NCBI GenBank assembly: GCA_900552345.1
Contig: URZN01000106.1
Coordinates: forward strand, 1 to 5,517
Origin: an uncultured Collinsella sp.
Lineage (GTDB): Bacteria; Actinomycetota; Coriobacteriia; Coriobacteriales; Coriobacteriaceae
Direction: 5' to 3'
Length of the DNA: 5,517 nucleotides
Part shown: piece after piece, positions 1 to 5,517 of the stretch
Layout: each line of letters opens with the position of its first letter
How positions within the stretch are numbered: position 1 is the first letter of the stretch
Notes under the pieces: generated by a model
What the model saw: the letters and a program-made list of their open reading frames with translations, nothing else
Told to the model about the DNA's origin: nothing
Databases searched by the model: none
Position numbers and translations under genes: made by a program

Positions 1-48
1 TCTACACGCGTAAGATCGTCGGCAGCGTCAGATGTGTATAAGAGACAG
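1..48 (+). other. Untrimmed Illumina Nextera i5-side adapter (not genomic)
   Basis: Bases 1-7 (TCTACAC) match the end of the Illumina P5 oligo. Bases 8-15 (GCGTAAGA) sit exactly where the i5 index belongs and match an index I recall from the Nextera XT set. Bases 16-29 (TCGTCGGCAGCGTC) are the Nextera read-1 adapter, and 30-48 are the 19-base Tn5 mosaic end ending in AAGAGACAG. Genomic sequence starts at 49. Translated on the minus strand, this stretch gives the artefact peptide SYTHLTLPT. Nothing here should be annotated biologically. Confidence 0.98.
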
Positions 49-365
49 ATATGGCGACCGACGCTAAGATTCGCGAGCACATCGCTCGGATTTCCGATAC
101 GACCGTGCTCATCATCGCCCAGCGTATCGCGAGCGTCATGGATGCCGATCGCATTGTGGTGTTGGACGACGGTCGTGTCCACGGCGTGGGCACGCACGAG
201 GAACTGCTAGCGGGCGACAACATATACCAGGAGATTTATGCCTCGCAGATGGAGTTTGCGAGGAACGCGGACGCCGGCGACGGCAGCGACGATGGTTGCG
301 CGAATGATCCGTTTTCCTCCGTCGCATGCGGATCGCCCTTGGAAGGGGGTGAGCGTCATGCCTAA
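49..365 (+). CDS. ABC exporter half-transporter, C-terminal end of the NBD (5' truncated)
   Basis: This is the last ~105 residues of an ATP-binding cassette protein. The reading frame is already open at the adapter junction, so the true start lies upstream of the window. The ATG at 51 is an internal methionine just after the D-loop. The switch (H-loop) segment reads VLIIAQRIASV at bases 108-140, with glutamine (codon 120-122) where the catalytic histidine normally sits. DADRIVVLDDGRV and GTHEELL follow, then NIYQEIYASQ, which is typical of exporter NBD ends. From what I know of heterodimeric exporters such as TM287/288, Gln at this place marks the subunit that supplies the degenerate ATP site. 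A low-complexity Asp/Gly-rich tail of about 35 residues ends the protein. The stop overlaps the start of the next gene by 8 bases (ATGCCTAA), implying co-translation with its partner. Substrate unknown; multidrug or lipid-like export is inference. Confidence 0.9.
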
Positions 366-2256
366 GACCGCAGCCCAAGCACGCCCGGCCGACCTCAAGC
401 GCACTGTGCGCCGCTTGCTCTCCTACATGGGGCATGCCAAGTTCTCGTTGCTCGCGGTGGGCGTGCTCGCCTCCGTTGCCGCCATCGCGAGCCTCGCCGG
501 CACCTACATGGTGCGCCCCATCGTTAACGGTTTGGCCACGGGCGGGGAGGAACTGCTCGCCAAGCAGGTCATCCTGACGGCGATCATCTACGCCGCGGGC
601 GTGCTCTCGGCCCTGGGCTACTCACAGATCATGGTGCGCGCGGCCCAACACGTGGTGTCCGATATTCGCCGCGACCTGTTCGCGCACATCCAGACGCTGC
701 CGCTCAGTTATTTTGACAGCACGCGCTCGGGCGACATCATGAGTTTTTTCACCAACGACGTCGACACCGTCTCCGAGGCGCTCAACAACAGCTTTGCCAA
801 CGTGATTCAGGCCGCCATTCAGGTTGTGGGCACCACGGCTATGCTCATCATCCTTAACTGGCAGCTCACGATTATCACACTCGTGTGCGATGCGGCCATT
901 GTGCTGTATGCGCGCTACTCGGGCGCGCGCTCTAAGCGTTTCTTTGCTGCCCAGCAGGCATCGCTTGGCGACCTGGACGGATATATCGAAGAGATGGTCT
1001 CGGGCCAAAAGGTCATCAAGGTCTTTAACCGTGAGGCAGCGAATGTCGCCGGCTTCACCTGCCGCAACGACGAGCTTCGCCGCAGCGGTACCGCCGCCGT
1101 GAGCTATGCCAACTCCATGGTGCCCATGACCGTCGTGATTGGCTACGTCAACTATGCCATCGTCGCCGTGGCGGGCGGCATGCTCTGCATCAAGGGCCTG
1201 GCCGACGTGGGTGCGCTTGCAAGCTACCTGGTCTTTGTGCGCCAAGCCGCCATGCCCATCAACCAGTTTACGCAGCTGGGCAACTTCTTGCTCAATGCGT
1301 TGGCCGGTGCCGAGCGCCTGTTTGCGGCTATGGACCTTAAGCCCGAGGTGGACGAGGGCTGCGTGGAGCTGGTGCAGACGGGCGACGCCGCGTGGGCGTG
1401 GAAGATTCCCGAGGGTCAGGGCGTGGGCGCGTACGGGCACTTGCATGATGTGGCAGCTGTTGATGAGTCGGCCCGCGCGGTGGCTGCCGACGGCACCGAG
1501 CTCACGTGCGGCTTGGTTCCGCTTGCCGGCGACGTGTGCTTCCATGCCGTGGATTTTTCCTACGTGCCGGGCACCCGTGTGCTCACGGATCTCAACCTGT
1601 TTGCCAAGCCGGGGCAAAAGATCGCGTTTGTGGGCTCGACGGGCGCCGGAAAGACGACCATCACCAACCTCATCAACCGCTTCTACGAGGTCGATGACGG
1701 CGAGATCACGTACGACGGCATCGACGTCAAGCACATTGCCAAGGCCAGCCTGCGCGGGTCGCTCGGCATTGTGCTGCAGGACACGCACCTGTTTAGCGGC
1801 ACCATTGCGCAGAACATCCGCTTTGGCAAGCTCGACGCGACCGACGAGGAGGTGCGCGCCGCTGCCGAGGCCGCCTGCGCCGACTCGTTTATCCGCCGCC
1901 TGCCGCGGGGCTACGACACACCGGTCACGGCCGACGGCGCCAACCTGTCGCAGGGTCAGCGTCAGCTGCTCGCCATCGCGCGCGTGGCCGTCGCCGATCC
2001 GCCGGTGCTCATCCTGGACGAGGCCACGAGCTCCATTGACACGCGTACCGAAAAGCTCATCGAGCGCGGTATGGACCGCATCATGCGCGGTCGCACCACG
2101 TTTATGATCGCGCACCGCCTGCCCACTGTCCGCGACGCCGACGCCATCATGGTCCTCGAACACGGCCGCATCATCGAGCGCGGCACGCACGAAGAGCTGC
2201 TCGCCCAGCACGGCGAGTACTGGCAGCTGGCGCATGGCTTAAAAGAGCTGGATTAA
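358..2256 (+). CDS. ABC exporter half-transporter, ATP-binding and permease subunit (heterodimer partner)
   Basis: Complete 632-residue half-transporter of the type I exporter fold, expected in the cytoplasmic membrane. The TMD covers about residues 25-320, with hydrophobic segments near 28-58, 70-98, 148-187 and 255-300. It carries the family motifs LSYFDSTRSGDIMSFFTNDVD (116-136) and YIEEMVSGQKVIKVFNRE (209-226). The NBD covers about 390-630: A-loop Y402, Walker A GSTGAGKTT (426-434, K432), Q-loop Q474, signature LSQGQ (530-534, with Gln in place of the usual Gly), Walker B VLILDE with D554 and catalytic E555, D-loop SSID, and switch histidine H586 in IAHR. It therefore keeps a full Walker A/Walker B/His set but a variant signature, the complement of the upstream partner. 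A linker of roughly 65 residues (326-390) separates the two domains, as in YheH-type proteins. I chose ATG 358 because GGAAGGGGG at 341-349 lies 8 bases upstream and it overlaps the previous stop. The open frame continues 40 codons further up, but only inside the previous gene. The exported substrate cannot be read from sequence. Confidence 0.93.
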   Translation: MPKTAAQARPADLKRTVRRLLSYMGHAKFSLLAVGVLASVAAIASLAGTYMVRPIVNGLATGGEELLAKQVILTAIIYAAGVLSALGYSQIMVRAAQHVVSDIRRDLFAHIQTLPLSYFDSTRSGDIMSFFTNDVDTVSEALNNSFANVIQAAIQVVGTTAMLIILNWQLTIITLVCDAAIVLYARYSGARSKRFFAAQQASLGDLDGYIEEMVSGQKVIKVFNREAANVAGFTCRNDELRRSGTAAVSYANSMVPMTVVIGYVNYAIVAVAGGMLCIKGLADVGALASYLVFVRQAAMPINQFTQLGNFLLNALAGAERLFAAMDLKPEVDEGCVELVQTGDAAWAWKIPEGQGVGAYGHLHDVAAVDESARAVAADGTELTCGLVPLAGDVCFHAVDFSYVPGTRVLTDLNLFAKPGQKIAFVGSTGAGKTTITNLINRFYEVDDGEITYDGIDVKHIAKASLRGSLGIVLQDTHLFSGTIAQNIRFGKLDATDEEVRAAAEAACADSFIRRLPRGYDTPVTADGANLSQGQRQLLAIARVAVADPPVLILDEATSSIDTRTEKLIERGMDRIMRGRTTFMIAHRLPTVRDADAIMVLEHGRIIERGTHEELLAQHGEYWQLAHGLKELD

Positions 2257-2305
2257 CCCGTTCGAGCACGATGCTTTGATCCCTCCGTGCCCCTCACCTT
2301 GCCTC

Positions 2306-2370
2306 AAACCATCGCAACATTCGACGTTTTTTGCCAAAATCGGGAAAAGCATCGAATGTTGTGATGGTTT
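2306..2370. repeat. 65-bp hairpin-forming repeat, copy 1
   Basis: An imperfect palindrome begins 49 bases after the ABC stop codon. The left arm 2306-2324 pairs with the right arm 2352-2370 over 19 positions; the only non-Watson-Crick pair is 2314/2362, a G-U wobble in + strand RNA. After one C/A mismatch (2325/2351) the stem continues 2326-2332 with 2344-2350, leaving a loop of about 11 bases (2333-2343). The right arm runs into TTTTT (2368-2372), so this copy could act as a rho-independent terminator for the ABC operon. A second copy with 61 of 65 identical positions lies at 3548-3612, so it is a repeat family and not a one-off terminator. Its 3'-of-gene position resembles REP/ERIC/MITE-type intergenic elements. 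Confidence 0.9.
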
Positions 2371-2471
2371 TTCTGCCACTCGATCGGGTGGAATCGCTTT
2401 CTTGCGCACGAAGGTGTGCGGACTCGTGGGCAGGGGAATAAGGTTGGTTATCCGACTCCATTGGAGGGCTC
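2371..2471 (+). promoter_or_regulatory. Leader region of the nuclease-like gene: dyad at 2376-2391 and Shine-Dalgarno
   Basis: This 101-base gap holds a near-perfect 16-base dyad, CCACTCGATCGGGTGG (2376-2391); arms of 8 with a single G/T wobble and no spacer. This shape could suit a dimeric repressor. A smaller stem-loop follows: CGCAC 2405-2409 with GTGCG 2416-2420. GGAGGG (2463-2468) is the ribosome binding site for the ATG at 2472, with a short 3-base spacer. I see no convincing -35/-10 pair, so the promoter is not located. An operator role for the dyad is inference. Confidence 0.4.
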
Positions 2472-3509
2472 ATGGACCTGCCGATCGTCCTGTCCCATAA
2501 GACTGCCTGGCTGTACCACAACGTGGCGCGCCCGTCCGAGCCGCTCTCGCGAGCAAGCAGCCTATACGATGAGGACTCGCTTGCTAACGAGGCGGAGCCG
2601 ACCGCGAGCCTGCCCAAATTGGGACTCGATGCCAAGGGGCTGAGGGCTTCAACGGCAGTTGGGATCGTTACCGACTATCTGGTTGCGCTCGGTATTCCAC
2701 GAGAAGAGCTCGATCATATCGACACGCTCGTCAACTTCGATTTTGAGCGCTCGACTCCGGCTGGATTTAGGTGCCACGTGTTTGGGGCGCCGGTACCTCC
2801 AGACCATCTTATCGAGGTGGCAGAGGGCCTTCTGGTGGTTGATGAGGCCATGTGCTTTGTCCAAGCGGGTTCGTGGATGAGCGAGCCCGAACAGTTGGAA
2901 TATGGCTACGAAATCTGTGCCCGATACCATTTGAATCATCTGTCGACAGGCGATTATATCGAGATGGGGCAGAGGTATACCGTTGCCGACTTGATTACTT
3001 ATTGCAATGAGAACCGATCTCGTCAGGGGGCTATACGCGCGGCCGCCGTGCTCAAGCGCGTGCACGATGGCGCGCGGTCGCCCATGGAGACGGCCACCGC
3101 AATCATGGTCGTAGCAAAACGTTCCCAGGGAGGGCTGGGATACGCCAAGATCGAGCTCAACCATCGGGTCGATGTTCCCAACGAGTTCAAGTATCTCGCA
3201 AAGGCCGGGTATTTCGAAATCGACGTATATGCGCCTGCGAGCGGTACGGGGATTGAGTACAACGGCTCGGACCATCTTGATAAACAGCGCAGCGCGTCGG
3301 ATGCGGAGCGTATGACCGTGCTGAGCGCGCTGGGCTTTAAGATGATCGTCCTCACCGTGACTCAGTTTGCCCACCAGCTGCAATTGCACCGGGCGATGAA
3401 CGCCATCGCGCTCGCTATGGGCCTTAAGTGCGACCGAAGCGAAGCGTTCCAAAAACGGCAGAACGACCTGCGAGAATTCGTGATCCGTCACTGGGACGGT
3501 GGCCTTTAG
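2472..3509 (+). CDS. AbiEi/DUF559-like hypothetical protein with putative Vsr-type nuclease fold
   Basis: Function unknown; 345 residues, soluble, no signal peptide or membrane segment. The N-terminus has LSHKTAWLYHN (7-17), like the LSH.TA motif opening many AbiEi/DUF559 proteins. The middle (about 115-150) reads VAEGLLVVDEAMCFVQAGSW then LEYGYEIC, resembling a hypothetical family I recall as multi-copy in Eggerthella and Collinsella. The C-terminus has SPMET (203-207), LNHRVDVP (229-236), then D251 in EIDVYAP, E262 and N264 in GIEYNG, H268, D277 and R280 in SDAER, and LGFKMIVLT (287-295). This order (D, E-x-[DN]-G, H, D..R, LG) is that of DUF559/Vsr endonucleases, so D251/E262 are candidate catalytic residues; asparagine at 264 is unusual if that position binds metal. 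Start ATG 2472 has GGAGGG just upstream, and the next in-frame ATG comes only after about 125 residues. The gene is lower in GC than its neighbours and sits between two copies of the hairpin repeat. Alternatives: a degenerate, non-catalytic DNA-binding relative, or an antitoxin-like regulator without its toxin (no toxin gene is present here). Confidence 0.75.
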   Translation: MDLPIVLSHKTAWLYHNVARPSEPLSRASSLYDEDSLANEAEPTASLPKLGLDAKGLRASTAVGIVTDYLVALGIPREELDHIDTLVNFDFERSTPAGFRCHVFGAPVPPDHLIEVAEGLLVVDEAMCFVQAGSWMSEPEQLEYGYEICARYHLNHLSTGDYIEMGQRYTVADLITYCNENRSRQGAIRAAAVLKRVHDGARSPMETATAIMVVAKRSQGGLGYAKIELNHRVDVPNEFKYLAKAGYFEIDVYAPASGTGIEYNGSDHLDKQRSASDAERMTVLSALGFKMIVLTVTQFAHQLQLHRAMNAIALAMGLKCDRSEAFQKRQNDLREFVIRHWDGGL

Positions 3510-3547
3510 GGGTGCTTTGGTCCTTCTACGGGGTACCGTGGGCAGGC

Positions 3548-3612
3548 AAACCATCACAACATTCGACGTTTTTCGCCAAAAACGGGAAAAGCATCGAATG
3601 TTGTGATGGTCT
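3548..3612. repeat. 65-bp hairpin-forming repeat, copy 2
   Basis: This copy begins 38 bases after the stop of the nuclease-like gene. Arms 3550-3566 and 3594-3610 pair perfectly over 17 bp. After the same C/A mismatch as in copy 1 (3567/3593), the stem continues 3568-3574 with 3586-3592, leaving a loop of 11 bases. An alternative inner hairpin CGTTTTT (3567-3573) / AAAAACG (3578-3584) with loop CGCC is also possible. It differs from copy 1 at four positions: one in the left arm, two in the central part, and one at the outer edge. No T-run follows the right arm (GGTCTGTG), so this copy is a poor intrinsic terminator on the + strand. Confidence 0.9.
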
Positions 3613-3742
3613 GTGCTGAGGATGGGCTTGGAAAGTCCGTTTTGCTCGAAGCGACCTGTCCTGTCGTACGGGTGTCGGCATGATTCTCTCGTGGGGTATT
3701 ATGTTTTCCGAAGAATAAAACGCCGCGTGAGGGGAGGGCTGC
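3613..3742 (+). promoter_or_regulatory. Upstream region of moaA: weak promoter candidate and Shine-Dalgarno
   Basis: This gap probably holds the moaAC promoter. The best -10 candidate is TATTAT at 3697-3702; the only -35-like hexamer at a suitable distance is TGTCGG (3673-3678, 18-base spacer), which is weak. A transcript from there would have a leader of roughly 30-35 bases, too short for a Moco riboswitch, and I see no such fold in the gap. GGGGAGGG (3731-3738) lies 4 bases before the GTG at 3743 and decides that start. A tandem CTGTC (3656-3665) and the palindrome CGTACG (3665-3670) are present, but I attach no function to them. Confidence 0.35.
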
Positions 3743-4798
3743 GTGAACGGGTACGTGCAACATGACGGTTTTGGCCGCGATATCAACTACCTGCGCATTG
3801 CCGTTACCGACAAGTGCAATTTCCGCTGCATTTATTGCATGCCGGCCGATGGCGTGGCGCCCCGTGCGCACGACGAGCTGCTCAGTGCCGAGGAAATCGC
3901 CCGCTTTGTGCGCCTGGTGGCGGGAGAGGGCATTCGCCACGTGCGCCTGACGGGTGGCGAGCCGCTGGTCAGCCGGCGCATCATCCCGCTCATTCGCGAC
4001 ATTCGCGCGATCCCGCAGATCGAGGATATCTCGCTTACCACCAACGGCGCCCTGCTGCCCAAGCTGGCGCCGCGGCTCAAAGATGCCGGGCTTAACCGCG
4101 TCAACATCTCGCTCGACACGCTCGACCCCGATCTGTTTGGTAAGATCACGCGCCTGGGCCGGCTCGAGCAGACCGTGGCGGGCATCGACGCGGCACTGGC
4201 TTGGGGCTTTGAGCCGGTTAAGGTGAACTGCGTTGTTGTGCGACGGCTCAACCAGGATGTGGCGGCCCTCGCACGGCTGACCGTCGACCGCCCCATTCAC
4301 CTGCGCTTTATCGAATACATGCCCATCGGCGACGAACGCACGAGCTCGCATTGCGCTGTGGACCCGCATGCGCCCGCGCTCAATCCCGAGCTGTGGGACG
4401 CGAGCGATACCGTGCCGAGCGACGAGCTGCGGGCGCGCATCAATGCAGGAGCCGCCGCGGTGGGCCTGGACGAGCTCGAGCCGCTCGACATTAACGACGC
4501 TCCTGCCGGCGCGGGCCCTGCGCGCTATTGGCATTTTCCGGGCGCGGCGGGAACGGTTGGCTTCATCAGCGCCATGTCCAACCATTTTTGTGCGAATTGC
4601 AATCGCCTGCGCCTGACGGCCGATGGCAACGTGCGTCCGTGCCTGTTCAGCGATGCCGAGTATTCGGTGCGTGACACCCTGCGCCGTGGTGATGATATGC
4701 AGGTACTTTCGATTTGGCGCGATGCCGTGGCCCACAAACCGCAGGAACACGCGATAATTGAGGGCACGCAACGATTTATGTCCCAAATCGGAGGATGA
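3743..4798 (+). CDS. moaA: GTP 3',8-cyclase, radical SAM enzyme of molybdenum cofactor biosynthesis
   Basis: MoaA converts GTP to 3',8-cyclo-7,8-dihydro-GTP in the cytoplasm using S-adenosylmethionine and two 4Fe-4S clusters. The product is 351 residues, normal for the family. FGRDINYLRIAVTDKCNFRC (10-29) contains the start of the radical SAM motif CxxxCxxC, with cysteines C25, C29 and C32. LTGGEPL (69-75) is the SAM-binding GGEP motif. LRFIEYMPIG (187-196) is a family signature. The C-terminal cluster motif CxxC-x13-C is complete: C283, C286 and C300. The protein ends in MSQIGG, with the terminal double glycine needed for catalysis in characterised MoaA proteins. I chose GTG 3743 because a strong Shine-Dalgarno precedes it, the protein then begins at the expected distance from the conserved FGR, and there is no in-frame ATG before residue 33. 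It is followed after 4 bases by moaC. No sign of decay. Confidence 0.97.
   Translation: MNGYVQHDGFGRDINYLRIAVTDKCNFRCIYCMPADGVAPRAHDELLSAEEIARFVRLVAGEGIRHVRLTGGEPLVSRRIIPLIRDIRAIPQIEDISLTTNGALLPKLAPRLKDAGLNRVNISLDTLDPDLFGKITRLGRLEQTVAGIDAALAWGFEPVKVNCVVVRRLNQDVAALARLTVDRPIHLRFIEYMPIGDERTSSHCAVDPHAPALNPELWDASDTVPSDELRARINAGAAAVGLDELEPLDINDAPAGAGPARYWHFPGAAGTVGFISAMSNHFCANCNRLRLTADGNVRPCLFSDAEYSVRDTLRRGDDMQVLSIWRDAVAHKPQEHAIIEGTQRFMSQIGG
4790..4795 (+). promoter_or_regulatory. Ribosome binding site of moaC inside the end of moaA
   Basis: GGAGGA lies across the last two glycine codons of moaA, 7 bases before the ATG at 4803. The moaA stop (4796-4798) falls between this site and the moaC start, leaving a 4-base gap between the genes. 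That arrangement favours translational coupling. It also supports 4803 as the moaC start over the internal ATG at codon 18. Confidence 0.8.
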
Positions 4799-4802
4799 TC
4801 AT

Positions 4803-5482
4803 ATGGCCAAGAGCAGGTACGCCGATGCCACCAAGGCCGCTCGCAGGGGCGCGATGTCTGCCCACAAAGCCACGGCTGCGGCGAATGTTGGCAACGCCGA
4901 CACGTCCGTGCAACCGTCTGCCAGCGCTGTCGCCGAGCCCGCCCGTGACGCCCGTCGTGACGAGCTGACGCACGTGGACGCCAAGGGCGAGGTGCGCATG
5001 GTCGACGTGTCCGACAAGGCCGAGACCCATCGCATTGCTATCGCCGAGGGCACTATCCTCATGCATCCCGAGACGCAGGCCATGGTGCTGCAGGACCGCG
5101 CCAAGAAGGGCGACGTGCTTGCCTGCGCGCGCGTGGCGGGCATTATGGCCATCAAGCGCACGAGTGACATCATCCCCATGTGCCATCCGTTGCTCATTAC
5201 CAAGAGTAAGTGCGACATTGCGCCCATCGCTCCGGCGGGGACGCCGGCCGAGGACGTGCCCGAGGGTTGGGCGCCGGCGCGTTCGGACGGACAGGTTGGC
5301 TTTCACGTACTGGTTACGGCCGGCGTGACGGGCAAGACGGGTATCGAGATGGAGGCCCTGACCGGCGCGAGTGCCGCGTGCCTAACGATCTACGACATGT
5401 GCAAAGCCGTCGATCGCGGCATGGAGATCGTCGACGTGCGCTTGCTGCACAAGGAAGGCGGCCGCTCGGGCGTGTGGAATCG
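4803..5482 (+). CDS. moaC: Cyclic pyranopterin monophosphate synthase, 3' end cut by adapter
   Basis: MoaC rearranges the MoaA product 3',8-cyclo-7,8-dihydro-GTP into cyclic pyranopterin monophosphate, as a cytoplasmic hexamer in characterised members. The frame from ATG 4803 runs to the adapter with no stop, 226 full codons. Conserved blocks: LTHVDAKGEVRMVDVSDKAE (55-74), KGDVLACARVAGIMAIKRT (102-120, K102 corresponding to E. coli K51), MCHPL (126-130, H128 corresponding to H77), TGKTGIEMEALTGAS (176-190), IYDMCKAV (196-203, with D198 and K201 matching active-site D128 and K131), and VRLLHKEGGRSGVW (212-225). The E. coli protein ends a few residues after the last block, so little is missing. 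Two oddities: an Ala/Arg-rich extension of about 52 residues before the first conserved block, and an insert of about 18 residues (142-163, PAGTPAEDVPEGW region) between two core strands. A start at codon 18 (ATG 4854) would shorten the extension but lacks as good a ribosome binding site. Confidence 0.95.
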
Positions 5483-5517
5483 CTGTCTCTTATACACATC
5501 TCCGAGCCCACGAGACC
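5483..5517 (+). other. Untrimmed Illumina Nextera i7-side adapter (not genomic)
   Basis: Bases 5483-5501 are the reverse complement of the Tn5 mosaic end (CTGTCTCTTATACACATCT). Bases 5502-5516 (CCGAGCCCACGAGAC) are the Nextera read-2 adapter, and base 5517 would be the first base of the i7 index. The moaC frame reads into this sequence artificially. On the minus strand it produces the artefact peptide SEMCIRDS. Genomic sequence ends at 5482. Confidence 0.98.

Noticed and set aside
238..357. Upstream ATG giving the second ABC protein 40 extra residues
   Set aside because: The extra part lies inside the preceding ABC gene, is not similar to ABC N-termini, and has no good ribosome binding site. 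ATG 358 has one and gives a normal N-terminus.
51..365. A stand-alone 104-residue gene starting at ATG 51
   Set aside because: The ATG sits 3 bases after adapter sequence and the protein starts in the middle of an NBD, so it is a truncated gene and not a small protein.
622..2235. 537-codon open frame on the minus strand opposite the ABC gene
   Set aside because: It lies entirely antisense to an ABC gene with all its motifs. Its translation is rich in Arg, His, Ala and Val with no recognisable domain, as expected of a shadow frame in GC-rich DNA.
2276..2500. Short + strand frame spanning repeat copy 1
   Set aside because: It covers a palindromic repeat and overlaps the real start at 2472, with no ribosome binding site or family resemblance.
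2306..3612. CRISPR array
   Set aside because: There are only two repeat copies, more than 1 kb apart, each a long hairpin and separated by a gene; no spacer pattern and no cas genes.
2306..3612. Classical insertion sequence with terminal inverted repeats and target duplication
   Set aside because: The enclosed protein is not a recognisable transposase. Each repeat is itself a palindrome, and I found no flanking direct duplication next to the outer edges (GCCTC before copy 1, GTGCTGAGG after copy 2).
3613..3742. Moco riboswitch upstream of moaA
   Set aside because: The gap of 130 bases shows no set of long pairings of the expected kind, and the best promoter candidate would leave only a ~35-base leader.
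3554..4786. 410-codon open frame on the minus strand opposite moaA
   Set aside because: It is the antisense shadow of moaA and runs into the hairpin repeat at its end. It has no recognisable motif and no plausible ribosome binding site.

Overview
The window is a 5.4 kb piece of a GC-rich bacterial genome (bases 49-5482). Both ends carry Illumina Nextera adapter sequence that was never trimmed (1-48 and 5483-5517), so the first and last genes are cut off by library preparation and not by biology. Four things point to Coriobacteriia, probably a gut organism close to Collinsella: high GC with strong G/C bias at third codon positions, all genes packed on one strand, the protein style of the ABC pair, and the third gene, which resembles a hypothetical family I recall as multi-copy in that class. 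This placement is inference; there is no rRNA gene to confirm it.

Layout, all genes on the + strand. (1) 49-365 is the C-terminal end of an ABC exporter half-transporter, and 358-2256 is a complete second half-transporter that overlaps it by 8 bases. Together they look like a heterodimeric exporter of the TM287/288 or YheI/YheH type, with one degenerate nucleotide site. (2) 2472-3509 encodes a 345-residue protein of unknown function. It has an AbiEi/DUF559-like architecture and a C-terminal Vsr/DUF559-type nuclease-fold segment. It is visibly less GC-rich than its neighbours. A 65-bp hairpin-forming repeat lies on each side of it (2306-2370 and 3548-3612); the two copies match at 61 of 65 positions. 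(3) 3743-4798 is moaA (GTG start). Four bases later comes moaC (4803 to the end of the genomic insert), which has no stop codon in the window and so is easily missed by ORF callers.

Functionally, MoaA and MoaC together turn GTP into cyclic pyranopterin monophosphate, the first committed intermediate of molybdenum cofactor biosynthesis. The ABC pair is a separate export function. The middle gene with its two hairpins looks like an accessory insertion or lineage-specific cassette between two conserved operons. It is the only part of the window that may be poorly described. I see no CRISPR array, tRNA, rRNA, recognisable riboswitch or classical transposase.
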